Source of the DNA: Micrococcus flavus
GTDB lineage: Bacteria; Actinomycetota; Actinomycetes; Actinomycetales; Micrococcaceae
DNA length: 64,000 nucleotides
Assembly (NCBI RefSeq): GCF_014204815.1
Contig: NZ_JACHMC010000001.1
Span: forward strand, 1-64,000
Reading direction: 5' to 3'
A program made the translations under genes and the position numbers. The notes below the pieces were generated by a model. The model saw only the letters and a program-made list of their open reading frames with translations, did not search any database and was not told the origin of the DNA. Each line of letters opens with the position of its first letter. Position 1 is the first letter of the stretch. This document shows positions 24,131 through 32,476 of the stretch, one piece after another.

Positions 24131-25192
24131 ATGCGCACCCCTGGAGAGTTCCCCGTCCACCTCCGCGACGCCCCCTTCACCCGTGCCGCCGCCCTGGCCG
24201 CCGGCCTCTCCGGCTCGCGCCTGCGCAGCCGCGACGTGACCCGGGTCGGCCACGGCGTCTACCGGTGGACCGGCACGCCAGGCCCGACGACGACGCCGAC
24301 GTCCGCTCCACCGGCACCCGCCACCCCGTCCGACGAGGCGCGGAGGGCGAGGGAGGAGCGGCAGGCGGCGGCCCGGCGTCGTGAGGTGGACCGGCTGCAC
24401 GCGGTGCTCGCCCGGCACCCGGACGTCGTGGTCACGGGGGCGTCGGCGGCGCGGCTGTGGGGGCTGCCGCTGCCCTCCTGGGCGGAGGCGTCCACCGAGC
24501 TCACGGTGCTGCGCGGGGACGGCCTCCGGGCCTGCCCCGACGCCGGCGTGCGCACCCGGCTCGCGGACCTCACCCGGGTCCGGCTCCATCCGGAGCCGCT
24601 GCACGGCCTGCCGGTGACCTCGTACGCGGACACCTGGTTCCACCTGGCGGACGACCTGCCGGTGGACCTGCTCGTCGCGGTGGGGGACCGGCTCGTCCGG
24701 TCACGTCCCCGGCGGGGCGAGGCCGCCCTCGCCGACCGTGCCGTGCTCGTCGAGTGCCTGCAGCGCCAGCGGGGGCGCCGCGGCGTCGTGAGGGCCCGTG
24801 CCGCCCATGACCTCGTGCGCGACGGCGCCGACTCGCCCCAGGAGACCGCGCTCAGGCTGGCCCTGCTGGACGCCGGTCTGCCGGAGCCGGAGCTGCAGGT
24901 CGAGCTGTGGGACCCGGCCTACTCCGCCCGGCACCCGGCCACCGCGGATCTCGGGTACCGCCGGTGGCGGATCGCGGTGCAGTACGAGGGCGCCGGCCAT
25001 GACGACCCCGTGCAGGTCGCCCGGGACACGCAGCGGGACGCCGTGTTCCAGCGGGCGGGCTGGCTGGTCGTGCGGGTCTCGAACTCGGACCGCAGGGCGG
25101 GCTTCGCCGGGACGATCGCGCTGATCCGGCAGGCGATCGCCGCGCGCCGTCTCTTCGAGGCGGCCACCCCCGGGAATCCACTGCACTTCTGA
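24131..25192 (+). CDS. AbiEi-like/DUF559-type protein with an endonuclease-like C-terminus
   Basis: A 353-aa protein. The N-terminus (FTRAAALAAGLSGSRLRSRDVTRVGHGVYRW) resembles the winged-helix domain of AbiEi-type antitoxin-like proteins. The C-terminus (about 245-340: ADLGYRRWRIAVQYEGAGHDD and DAVFQRAGWLVVRVSN) resembles DUF559/Vsr-type PD-(D/E)xK endonuclease folds. The usual EY.G core reads QYEG here, so activity is uncertain. Its last codons and stop (GNPLHF-stop) lie inside palindrome copy 2. GAAGGA precedes ATG 24131. Related genes are common, often in several copies, in actinobacteria; their role is unknown. Confidence 0.72.
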   Translation: MRTPGEFPVHLRDAPFTRAAALAAGLSGSRLRSRDVTRVGHGVYRWTGTPGPTTTPTSAPPAPATPSDEARRAREERQAAARRREVDRLHAVLARHPDVVVTGASAARLWGLPLPSWAEASTELTVLRGDGLRACPDAGVRTRLADLTRVRLHPEPLHGLPVTSYADTWFHLADDLPVDLLVAVGDRLVRSRPRRGEAALADRAVLVECLQRQRGRRGVVRARAAHDLVRDGADSPQETALRLALLDAGLPEPELQVELWDPAYSARHPATADLGYRRWRIAVQYEGAGHDDPVQVARDTQRDAVFQRAGWLVVRVSNSDRRAGFAGTIALIRQAIAARRLFEAATPGNPLHF

Positions 25193-25244
25193 CCCTTCTC
25201 AGGCGTGGATCGAGTGTCAGAAGGGTCAGAAGTGCAGTCGATTC
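25174..25244. repeat. 71-bp dispersed palindrome, copy 2
   Basis: Same arms as copy 1 with a few substitutions (right arm ends GTCGATTC). Its left arm is read as the final codons and stop of the 24131-25192 gene, so copies 1 and 2 bracket that gene. Confidence 0.9.
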
Positions 25245-25304
25245 GTGTTGGGGTGGGCGCGGGCGTGGTGTGGGTGTGGGGGTGGGTGTGGGTGCGGGGT
25301 GGGG

Positions 25305-26006
25305 TCAGAAGCGCACGAGTCCGGCGCGGTGGGCGATCAGCACGGCGTGCACGCGGTCCCGCGCGGCGAGCTTGGCCAGCACACGGCCCACGTGCGTCTT
25401 CACGGTGGCCTCGGACAGCACGAGGTCCGCCGCGATCTCCGGGTTCGACGCGCCGGAGGCCATGGCGGTGAGCACCTCTCGTTCGCGCGGGGTCAGGGAG
25501 GCCACCGCGGCCACCTCCCGCTCGCACTCGGCCTCCCGCGCGGCGTCCTGCCGCAGCCGCGGCGCCATGTGGGCCATGAGCCGCCGCGTGGTGGACGGGG
25601 CGATCACCGCGTCGCCCCGGTGCACCGTGCGGATGGCCGCGAGCAGTTCCTCCGGCGGCGCGTCCTTGAGCAGGAACCCGGAGGCTCCCGCCTCGATCGC
25701 GTCCATCACGTGCTCGTCCAGGTCGAACGTGGTCAGCACCACCACCCGTGGGGCGTCCGAGCGGCGCAGCAGGGCGCGGGTCGCCTCGATCCCGTCCATC
25801 CCGGGCATCCGCACGTCCATCAGCACGACGTCGGCGCCCGCCACCGCCACGGAGGCCGCCGCCTCCCGGCCGTCCGAGGCCTGGGCCACCACCTCCAGGT
25901 CCGGCTGGGAGTCGATCAGCATGGCCAGGCCGGAGCGGATCAGCGCCTGGTCGTCCACGAGGGCCACATGGATGGGGGCGGCGCCCGTGCTCGGCGTCTC
26001 GGTCAT
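25305..26006 (-). CDS. NarL/LuxR-family response regulator
   Basis: A 233-aa regulator. The receiver domain has acidic pocket VALVDDQALIRSG (about 15-27), phospho-acceptor in VVLMDVRMPGMDG and the Lys in FLLKDAPPEEL. The C-terminal HTH_LuxR has LTPREREVLTAMASGASNPEIAADLVLSEATVKTHVGRVLAKL. ATG 26006 with GAGGGG upstream is chosen over in-frame codons reaching back into the kinase gene. It is partner to the kinase ending 10 bp upstream. Confidence 0.93.
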   Translation of the reverse strand: MTETPSTGAAPIHVALVDDQALIRSGLAMLIDSQPDLEVVAQASDGREAAASVAVAGADVVLMDVRMPGMDGIEATRALLRRSDAPRVVVLTTFDLDEHVMDAIEAGASGFLLKDAPPEELLAAIRTVHRGDAVIAPSTTRRLMAHMAPRLRQDAAREAECEREVAAVASLTPREREVLTAMASGASNPEIAADLVLSEATVKTHVGRVLAKLAARDRVHAVLIAHRAGLVRF

Positions 26007-26016
26007 GGGGTGCCCC

Positions 26017-27300
26017 TCAGATCTCGGTGTAGGGAAGATGCGCGTGCACACGGTAACCGGCCCCGACGCGCGGGCCGGTCTCCACCGTGCCGCCGAACAG
26101 CGCCACCCGCTCGGCGATGCCGCGCAGACCCTGGCCCGAGCCCGCGGTGGCGGGATCGGCCGCGGCGCCCCGGCTGTCGTCGTCGACCTGCACGTCCAGG
26201 CCGTGCGGCGTCCAGGCGAGGCTGACGAAGGAGCGGGCGTCCGGGCTGGCGTGCCGCAGCGTGTTGGTGAGCGCCTCCTGCACCACGCGGTATGCCGTGA
26301 GCCCGCCGCCGGGCAGGGCGCGGCGCGGGCTGCCCTGCTCCAGGAGGGACACCTCCAGCCCGGACAGGCGCATGGTCGCCAGCAGGTCCGGCACGTCCGC
26401 GAGGCCCGGCGGGGCGCGGTGGGCGTCCCGGGAGGCGGGGTCGCGGCGGCCGCGGTCGGCGCCGGCGTCGGCGGGCCCGCGGAGTACGCCGAGCAGCTGG
26501 CGCATGTCCGCGAGCGCCGCCCGCCCGGTCTGCCCGATGGTCTCGAGCGTGGCCACGGCCAGCTCCGGCTTGGCCGCGGCGGCGTAGCGGGCGCCGTCGG
26601 ACTGGCTGATGATCACCTGCAGGGAGTGGGCCACGATGTCGTGCATCTCGCGGGCGATGTGGCTGCGCTCGTCCGCGGCGGCGAGCTCCCGCTCCTGGAG
26701 GGCCTGGGTCTCGAGGCGCCGGGTGCGGTCCTCGAGGGCCTGCACGGCCAGGCGCCGGTTGCGGACCACGTCCCCGAACGCCCACGCGGTGAGGACGGTG
26801 AGCCCGCAGCCGACGGTCATGACCACCATGCCGGCGGGGTCCGCGGGGGAGCGGATCATGAGGCCGTCCGGGGTGGTGAACGCGGGCGGGAACAGCCAGA
26901 CCTTCATCCCGTTGGCGGCGCCGCCGGCCAGGCCGGCCAGCAGCCCCGCGATCGACGCGCGGCGCGGGGCGAGCGCGGCCAGGTTGTAGACGGTGAGCGG
27001 CACCATCACCAGGGCGGCGCTGAACTCCGGGCCGAAGGCCAGGTGGACCAGGGCCGCCAGCACGGTCACCCCGGCCGAGGCCATGGGCCAGCGCCGGCGC
27101 GCCGCCCACGGCAGGGTCAGGCCGAAGCCGGTGAGCACGGCCACGAGGGCGCGGGTGCCCTCCGGGCTGGGGCTCGGGACGTAGCCGAGGACGAACCACG
27201 GCACCACCACGAGGACCAGGGCGAGCACCGCCGCCGTGATCGCGTCCGCGCGCACGGGATGACGGCGCAGCAGGTGGTCGACGCGGCGCAGGGGGTTCAC
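26017..27300 (-). CDS. NarL-type sensor histidine kinase
   Basis: A 427-aa HPK7-type kinase. About five membrane helices (about 18-185) form the sensor without a large outer domain. The dimerisation domain carries the H-box ERSHIAREMHDIVAHSLQVI (His about 227), and the HATPase domain has N-box VVQEALTNTLRHA and G-box GSGQGLRGIAERV. GTG 27300 lies six bases from a TAGGCT -10 box, so its mRNA was probably leaderless. An IS481 element now starts 14 bp upstream and replaces the rest of that promoter. Confidence 0.9.
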   Translation of the reverse strand: MNPLRRVDHLLRRHPVRADAITAAVLALVLVVVPWFVLGYVPSPSPEGTRALVAVLTGFGLTLPWAARRRWPMASAGVTVLAALVHLAFGPEFSAALVMVPLTVYNLAALAPRRASIAGLLAGLAGGAANGMKVWLFPPAFTTPDGLMIRSPADPAGMVVMTVGCGLTVLTAWAFGDVVRNRRLAVQALEDRTRRLETQALQERELAAADERSHIAREMHDIVAHSLQVIISQSDGARYAAAAKPELAVATLETIGQTGRAALADMRQLLGVLRGPADAGADRGRRDPASRDAHRAPPGLADVPDLLATMRLSGLEVSLLEQGSPRRALPGGGLTAYRVVQEALTNTLRHASPDARSFVSLAWTPHGLDVQVDDDSRGAAADPATAGSGQGLRGIAERVALFGGTVETGPRVGAGYRVHAHLPYTEI

Positions 27301-27306
27301 GCGCTC

Positions 27307-27312
27307 AGCCTA
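27307..27312 (-). promoter_or_regulatory. -10 box of the kinase operon overlapped by an IS481 target site
   Basis: TAGGCT on the minus strand lies six bases before GTG 27300. The box overlaps the CCTAGG target duplication (27309-27314), so it is intact, but everything further upstream, including any -35, is now IS481 sequence. Confidence 0.55.
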
Positions 27313-28415
27313 GGTGTGATGTCCAGGGAGGTTATTGAGCCTGGTGACAGGCGCGGCGCCGATCGCGGAGTGGACGCGATGATGATTGTAGAAGTGCAGC
27401 CATCCAGGCAACGCGGCCCTGCGCTGCGTCTCTGAGCTGTAGAACCGGGCGTAGGCCCACCCGTCAGCGAGCGTGCGATGGAACCGCTCAATCTTCCCGT
27501 TCGTCTGCGGCCGGTAGGGCCGAGTCCGCTTGGGCTTGATCCCGAGCTCGGTGCAGGCATCACGCCAGGCATGCGAGCGGTAGGCCGAGCCGTTGTCCGT
27601 CAGCACCCGCTCCACCTCCACGCCCAGGCGCGCGAAGTGGGCGACCGCGCGGCGCAACACCGCGATGGCCGTCTGGCTGCGTTCATCGGAGTGCATCTCC
27701 ACATAGGCGAAGCGGGAGTGATCATCGATCACGGTGTGCAGAAAGCCCACCCCGAGCCGGGGCTGGTATCGGGCATCACGGGTTCCTTCGCGGTCCGAGG
27801 TCGCCGCGCGGTGCTTCAGGCCCTGCTGGCGCCCGACGAATCGGTGTCCGCCCCCGTCGGGGATGCGCCCAAACTTGGTGACGTCGACGTGGATCAGCGA
27901 GCCGGGGTGGGGGTGCTCGTAGCGGCGGATCGGCTCGCCGGTGACCCGGTCCAGACGGGCGAGGCGGTTGATCCGGCAGCGCACGAGCACGGCATGGACG
28001 GTGGAGGCCGGCATCCTGAGTTCTCCGGCGATCTGTGCCGGCCCGAGGCGTCGGCGCCATCGGGCGGCCACGATCTGTTTCACCACCGCCGGCGGTGTTC
28101 TGGTCGGCATCGTGGACGGCCGGCTGGACCGGTCTGCCATCCCTGCAGGTCCCTCGGCCCGGAAGCGTGTGGCCCATTTGCGTGCGGTGGGTGGGGAGAC
28201 CATGAACATCTTGGCCGCGGTGGCGACCGGCCAGTGCTCCTCGACGATGAGCTTGGCCAGGCGTAGGCGGGCGCGAGGGGTCAGGGCGGCGTTAGCGTGG
28301 GACATGAAGGCCTTCTGTTCGCGTGAGCGGTTTCTCGACAACTCCACTCTCGCAACAGGAGGCCTTCGCCTGTCAGCTGTTCACGCAACAACGTCCCTGG
28401 ACATCACACCTAGGA
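27309..28415 (-). mobile_element. IS481-family insertion sequence with 6-bp target duplication
   Basis: The ends read TGTGATGTCCAGGGA inward from both sides and match at 17 of the first 18 positions. CCTAGG occurs directly outside each end (27309-27314 and 28410-28415), a clean 6-bp duplication; the element proper is 27315-28409 (1,095 bp). It carries one transposase gene whose stop codon TAG comes from the target duplication. Clean ends and an intact gene suggest a recent arrival. Confidence 0.9.
27310..28305 (-). CDS. IS481-family transposase (DDE)
   Basis: A 331-aa DDE transposase. Two N-terminal helix-turn-helix units (ALTPRARLRLAKLIVEEH... VSPPTARKWATRFRAEG) precede the rve catalytic core, with HVDVTKFGRIPDGGG (first Asp), VLTDNGSAYRSHAW (second Asp) and QTNGKIERFHRTL (Glu). 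ATG 28305 has AGAAGG upstream. The coding frame runs out of the element, and the stop TAG (27310-27312) is supplied by the CCTAGG target site. Confidence 0.95.
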   Translation of the reverse strand: MSHANAALTPRARLRLAKLIVEEHWPVATAAKMFMVSPPTARKWATRFRAEGPAGMADRSSRPSTMPTRTPPAVVKQIVAARWRRRLGPAQIAGELRMPASTVHAVLVRCRINRLARLDRVTGEPIRRYEHPHPGSLIHVDVTKFGRIPDGGGHRFVGRQQGLKHRAATSDREGTRDARYQPRLGVGFLHTVIDDHSRFAYVEMHSDERSQTAIAVLRRAVAHFARLGVEVERVLTDNGSAYRSHAWRDACTELGIKPKRTRPYRPQTNGKIERFHRTLADGWAYARFYSSETQRRAALPGWLHFYNHHRVHSAIGAAPVTRLNNLPGHHT

Positions 28416-28467
28416 GGACGTCGGGCGGGGGCGCGTCCGACCGCGGGATGACCTCCGATGCGTCCGG

Positions 28468-29661
28468 TCACTCCCCGGGGGTCAGCGCGGCGAGGACCAC
28501 CGCCGCGTCCCGCTCCGCGATCCGGTGCGCGCCGGTGCCGGCCCACAGGTGCACGTGCTCGAGGTCACCCCGCTCGGCGGCGACCCGGCGCAGCGGCCCG
28601 GTGAGGGCGTTGACCTCGGGATAGGCGGCGGGGGCGTCGGCGAACTCGTCCATGAACGGGGTCACCAGGGACCGGGCCCAGCGCCCCGTGAAGGCGCGGG
28701 TCACGGCGGTGGCGGCGCCGCCGTCGTCGGGGTGGGCGAACGCCGCCCCGGCCACGGTCTGGCGCAGGGCCGTGCGGTGCGCCGCGGACGTGCCGGCCTC
28801 CGGGGTGAGCAGGAACGCCGTGCCCGCGGAGACGGCCGTGGCGCCGGCCGCCAGGAGGCGGCCGACCTGGCCCGCGTCCGTCACCCCGCCCGCGGCGACG
28901 AGCGGCACGGGGGTGTCACGCAGCGCCTGGCGGACCTCGGACAGCAGCGTGCGCAGGTCCGTGATGCCCGGTCGCGCGGCCGGGTCCAGCGTGCCCCGGT
29001 GGCCGCCCGCCTTCGGGCCCTGCACCACCAGGAACACCGCCCCGTGCCCGACGCCGGCGCGCGCCTCCTCGGCGCTCGTCACCGTGACGCCGGCCGGGAT
29101 CCCGGCCGCGGCCAGGCGGTCGAACACGGCGGGCGCGGGCAGGCCGAACGTGAAGGAGACCGCGGGCCAGGCCTGCTCCTCGGCGGCGGCCAGGAAGGCC
29201 GCGAACTGCTCCCGCTCCCGGGCCGGGTCCGGGGTGACGGCCGCCGCGTCCGGCAGCGGGGCGTCCAGGTCCCGGGCCAGCGCAGTCAGGCGCTCGCGGT
29301 GGGCGGCGACGGCCTCGGCCCGCGCGGCGAGGGCGCCGGGGGTGCGAGCGGCGTCGGGGATCGCGGTGTTCACCGCGTCCGGGACGAACAGGTTGACCCC
29401 GAACCGGGCGGCGGGGGAGGGCGTGCGTGCGCCGTCGTCGGCCAGGAGGGCGCGGAGTCGGTCCACCTGCGCCCGCACCTGATCCGGGGTGCGCATGCCG
29501 CCGGCCAGGAAGCCGCCGCCGCCGGCGCGCAGCACCGCGGCCACGAGCCCCGGGGTGGACGGGCCGCCGGCCATGGGGGCCACGAGCACGGGCACGGGCG
29601 GGGCGAGGACGGCGTCGAGGGCGTCCGGCAGCGGAGCGAGGCGGGAGGTGGGCGCGGTCAT
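28468..29661 (-). CDS. Nitronate monooxygenase family protein (FMN-dependent)
   Basis: A 397-aa TIM-barrel flavoprotein of the NMO/2-nitropropane dioxygenase family, which oxidises toxic nitronates such as propionate 3-nitronate. Motifs are VLVAPMAGGPSTPGLVAAV near the start, GVNLFVPD, VSFTFGLP, VQGPKAGGHRG with the catalytic-type His, and VPLVAAGGVTDAGQVGRLLAAGATAVSAGTAFL for phosphate/FMN binding. TAGGCT six bases before the ATG marks a leaderless start. Divergent from the lactate permease. Confidence 0.9.
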   Translation of the reverse strand: MTAPTSRLAPLPDALDAVLAPPVPVLVAPMAGGPSTPGLVAAVLRAGGGGFLAGGMRTPDQVRAQVDRLRALLADDGARTPSPAARFGVNLFVPDAVNTAIPDAARTPGALAARAEAVAAHRERLTALARDLDAPLPDAAAVTPDPAREREQFAAFLAAAEEQAWPAVSFTFGLPAPAVFDRLAAAGIPAGVTVTSAEEARAGVGHGAVFLVVQGPKAGGHRGTLDPAARPGITDLRTLLSEVRQALRDTPVPLVAAGGVTDAGQVGRLLAAGATAVSAGTAFLLTPEAGTSAAHRTALRQTVAGAAFAHPDDGGAATAVTRAFTGRWARSLVTPFMDEFADAPAAYPEVNALTGPLRRVAAERGDLEHVHLWAGTGAHRIAERDAAVVLAALTPGE

Positions 29662-29667
29662 GCGGCC

Positions 29668-29673
29668 AGCCTA
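29668..29673 (-). promoter_or_regulatory. -10 box of the leaderless nitronate monooxygenase gene
   Basis: TAGGCT on the minus strand ends six bases before the ATG at 29661, with no ribosome-binding sequence between. Confidence 0.5.
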
Positions 29674-29781
29674 GAGCGGTCCCCCGTGAGGTCTCGGGCG
29701 GGTGACCTGCGACGGAGGGAGGACAATCGGGGGGCGACCCCCCCGCCCGACCCCCGCCCGCCGCGAAAGGCCCCTCCCGCC

Positions 29782-31221
29782 GTGACCGTCCTCCTGGCCC
29801 TCGCGCCGATCCTCGTGACCCTGGCGCTACTGCTCACGCGGCTGCCGTCGTGGGCGGCCCCGGCCGCGGGCACCGCGACGGCGGTCCTGGTGGGCTTCTC
29901 CGCGTTCGGCACGGCCCCGGCGCACCTGGGCTCCGCCCTGGTCGGCGGCGCGCCCACGCTCCTGGAGGTGGTGGCGATCATCGCCGGCGGCATCACGCTC
30001 TCCCGGATCATGGAGCGCTCCGGAGCGAACGGGCGCCTGGGGGAGTGGCTCTCCGCGGGTGCCGGGCCCACGCTGGCCACGGCGCTGCTGATGGTCCACG
30101 GGGTGGTGCCGTTCCTGGAGGCGGTCACGGGCTTCGGGGTATCCCTGATCATCGGGGTGCCGCTGCTGGTGGGGCTCGGCTTCACGCCGTTCCGGGCCGC
30201 GGTGATCAGCCTGTGCGGCCTGGCGATCGCCCCGTGGGGCTCCATGGCGCCCGGCACCCTGCTCGGCGCGCGCCTGACGGGCCTGGGCTTCCAGGAGATC
30301 GGCGTGGCCGCCGCGCTCTGGAACGTGGTCCCCACCGTGGCCGGGGCCGTGCTCACCGCGGTGCTGGTGCTGCGCGGCCGCGGCCGGCACGGCTCCGCGC
30401 TGGTCCGGGGCACCGCCGTGGCGGTGGGCTCGGCCGTCCTGCAGTCCGGCCTGATCCTGGCGGCCAACCTCGCCCTCGGCACGGCCCCGGCCGGGGCCGT
30501 CGGCACCGCCGCGATGATCCTGCTCTGGCTCCTCGTGATCCGCCGGGGCCAGCTCACCCCCGGCCCGGGCCGGGACGTGGTGCCGTACGCGCTGCTGGTG
30601 GCCGGCGTCGTCGCGGGCACCCTGGCGGCCGCCGCCGTGCCGGCCCTGGACCTGCTCGGCTCCCCCGCGGTGTGGTCCCTGGCCGCGTGCGCGATCGCCG
30701 TCCCCCTGCTGCGCCTGCCCCCTGCGGACCGGCGTGCCGTGCCCGGGGAGGCCGCTGTGCTGTGGTGGCGCACCGCGGTGCCCACCGCCCTCTACCTGGC
30801 GTTCGGGCTGGTGCTCACCGCCGGCGGGATGTCCGGGGCGCTCGCGGACGCCCTGGGCGGCATGGGCGCGGCGTACCTGTTCCTCGCCTCGTTCGTGGGC
30901 GGGGCGGGCGGCTTCATCACGGCGTCCAACACGGGCTCCATGGCGATGTTCGGCGCCCTCCAGCTGGACACGGCCCACGCCCTGGGCGTGTCCCCGGTGC
31001 TGCTCAACGGGCTGCACAACTCCGCCACGGGCTGGGGGATCGTCACCGGCCCGGTGCGCATCCAGGTGGCCTCGGCCCTCGCCGCGCCGCTGCAGCGTCC
31101 GGGCATGCCCGGGCTCACCGCGAGCCCCCGGAACCTGGCGGCTGTGATGCTCCCGGCCGTGGTGCTGCCGCTGGCCCTCATGGGTGCTATCGCCGCGGCC
31201 GTCCTGCCCCGGGTGGGCTGA
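29782..31221 (+). CDS. lctP: L-lactate permease (LctP family)
   Basis: A 479-aa membrane protein with about twelve or more helices. It shows LctP features: VEVVAIIAGGITLSRIMERSG, the loop VPFLEAVTGFGVSLIIGVPLL, APWGSMAPGTLLGARLTGL, and the late GGAGGFITASNTGSMAMFGALQ (usual form G..GGF.TGSNT..N.MF). It probably imports L-lactate or glycolate with protons. GTG 29782 follows GAAAGG by about 11 nt. No lactate dehydrogenase genes adjoin it. Somewhat shorter than the usual 530-550 residues. Confidence 0.88.
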   Translation: MTVLLALAPILVTLALLLTRLPSWAAPAAGTATAVLVGFSAFGTAPAHLGSALVGGAPTLLEVVAIIAGGITLSRIMERSGANGRLGEWLSAGAGPTLATALLMVHGVVPFLEAVTGFGVSLIIGVPLLVGLGFTPFRAAVISLCGLAIAPWGSMAPGTLLGARLTGLGFQEIGVAAALWNVVPTVAGAVLTAVLVLRGRGRHGSALVRGTAVAVGSAVLQSGLILAANLALGTAPAGAVGTAAMILLWLLVIRRGQLTPGPGRDVVPYALLVAGVVAGTLAAAAVPALDLLGSPAVWSLAACAIAVPLLRLPPADRRAVPGEAAVLWWRTAVPTALYLAFGLVLTAGGMSGALADALGGMGAAYLFLASFVGGAGGFITASNTGSMAMFGALQLDTAHALGVSPVLLNGLHNSATGWGIVTGPVRIQVASALAAPLQRPGMPGLTASPRNLAAVMLPAVVLPLALMGAIAAAVLPRVG

Positions 31222-31239
31222 GCGGGGCGCCGCCCCGCC

Positions 31240-31542
31240 TCACGCCCGACGACGGCGGCGCACCGCCCGCTCCACGCCCGCCACGACGGCGGTGCCTGCG
31301 GCCGAGGACACCACGGCCAGGGCAACCCGCCAGAACGGGTCGAGGTCCGTCCACGTGCGTAGGGCCAGGAGGGCGGCCACGGTGAGCACGAACGGGGCGA
31401 ACGCGGCGATCGGGAGGTGCTCCTTCTCGGCGGCGGCCGCGCACGTGCACTCCGGCGCGTCGCTCAGGGTCCGGCCGACCCCGTGGGCGCGGTCCGCGCG
31501 GCCTGCGGGAGAGGCGGTCTGGGAGGAGGCGATCGTGGTCAT
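31240..31542 (-). CDS. Small two-helix membrane protein
   Basis: A 100-aa protein with a soluble N-terminus containing a CTC motif (PECTCAAAAEKEH, about 31-43), two hydrophobic helices (about 45-62 and 70-90) and a very basic tail (RAVRRRRRA). The two-cysteine motif could bind metal or redox partners. No family recognised. It is divergent from the response regulator at 31805. Confidence 0.5.
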   Translation of the reverse strand: MTTIASSQTASPAGRADRAHGVGRTLSDAPECTCAAAAEKEHLPIAAFAPFVLTVAALLALRTWTDLDPFWRVALAVVSSAAGTAVVAGVERAVRRRRRA

Positions 31543-31709
31543 GACGGGGTCCTGTCCGTGGAGGGTTCCGGGCCGCCGGACGGCGGGCCGGTCCGGGGCG
31601 GGCGGTGCACGCAGGTGCGGTGCGCCGTCGTCGGCGTGTCCCGTCCGGATGCCCCCAGCCTTCCGCGCGGCCCCGGTCGCGGGCAGGGCCGTGGGGATGA
31701 TCCGGGGGC

Positions 31710-31742
31710 GCCGCGGGTCGGGTCCTCCGCCCGACCCGCGGC
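31710..31742. terminator. 13-bp perfect hairpin in a divergent intergenic region
   Basis: GCCGCGGGTCGGG and CCCGACCCGCGGC pair perfectly around a 7-base loop. It lies between two divergent starts (31542 and 31805), just upstream of the -10 box at 31793, so it may insulate the downstream promoter rather than end a gene. Nothing else recognisable in 31543-31804. Confidence 0.4.
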
Positions 31743-31792
31743 GGAGCCCGGACCCCGCCTTTCGGCGGAGCCGCCCGCCGCACGGCGGTGGC

Positions 31793-31798
31793 TAGGGT
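31793..31798 (+). promoter_or_regulatory. -10 box of a leaderless two-component operon
   Basis: TAGGGT ends six bases before ATG 31805, the recurrent leaderless spacing. Confidence 0.5.
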
Positions 31799-31804
31799 GG
31801 GCCC

Positions 31805-32476
31805 ATGATCCGAGTCCTCGTCGCCGACGACCAGCAGCTGATGCGCACCGCCCTGGAGCACTTCGTGGCCACCACGGAGGACCTGGAGGTCGCGGGCTCC
31901 GCGGCCGACGGCGAGGAGGCGGTGGCCGTGGCCCGCCAGGTGCGTCCCGACGTCGTGCTCATGGACATGCAGATGCCCCGCCTGGACGGGGTGGGCGCCA
32001 CGGCGCGGATCACGGCGGAGCTGCCGGACACGCGAGTGCTGGCGATCACCACGTTCTCCTCCGAGCAGTACCTCGTGCCCGCGCTGCAGGCGGGCGCGTC
32101 GGGCTATCTGGTGAAGGACGCGCCGCCGTCGGAGGTCACCGAGGCCGTCCGCCGGGTGCACGCCGGCGACGTCGTGTTCTCGCCCCAGGTGGCCCGCGAC
32201 CTGATCGCCGCCGCCACCGCCGCGGACGCCCGCCGCCCCGAGCAGGGCCCGGAGGAGGCCCTGGCGGCCCACGAGCGCCTCACCGAGCGCGAGCTGGACG
32301 TGGTCCGGGAGCTCGCCCACGGCTCCTCCAACGCGGAGATCGCCGCGGCGCTGTTCGTGGCCGAGGCCACCGTCAAGACGCACATGGGCAAGGTCATGGA
32401 GAAGTGGCAGGTCCGGGACCGCGTGCAGGTGCTCATCAAGGCCGCCCGCCACGGGCTGGTGGAGATCGGCGCGTGA
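31805..32476 (+). CDS. NarL/LuxR-family response regulator
   Basis: A 223-aa regulator. Receiver domain: acidic pair Asp8-Asp9 (VLVADDQQLMR), phospho-acceptor Asp54 in VVLMDMQMPRLDG and Lys in YLVKDAPPSEV. C-terminal LuxR HTH: LTERELDVVRELAHGSSNAEIAAALFVAEATVKTHMGKVMEKW. It precedes and overlaps its kinase gene by four bases (GTGA), the reverse gene order from the system at 25-27 kb. Confidence 0.93.
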   Translation: MIRVLVADDQQLMRTALEHFVATTEDLEVAGSAADGEEAVAVARQVRPDVVLMDMQMPRLDGVGATARITAELPDTRVLAITTFSSEQYLVPALQAGASGYLVKDAPPSEVTEAVRRVHAGDVVFSPQVARDLIAAATAADARRPEQGPEEALAAHERLTERELDVVRELAHGSSNAEIAAALFVAEATVKTHMGKVMEKWQVRDRVQVLIKAARHGLVEIGA

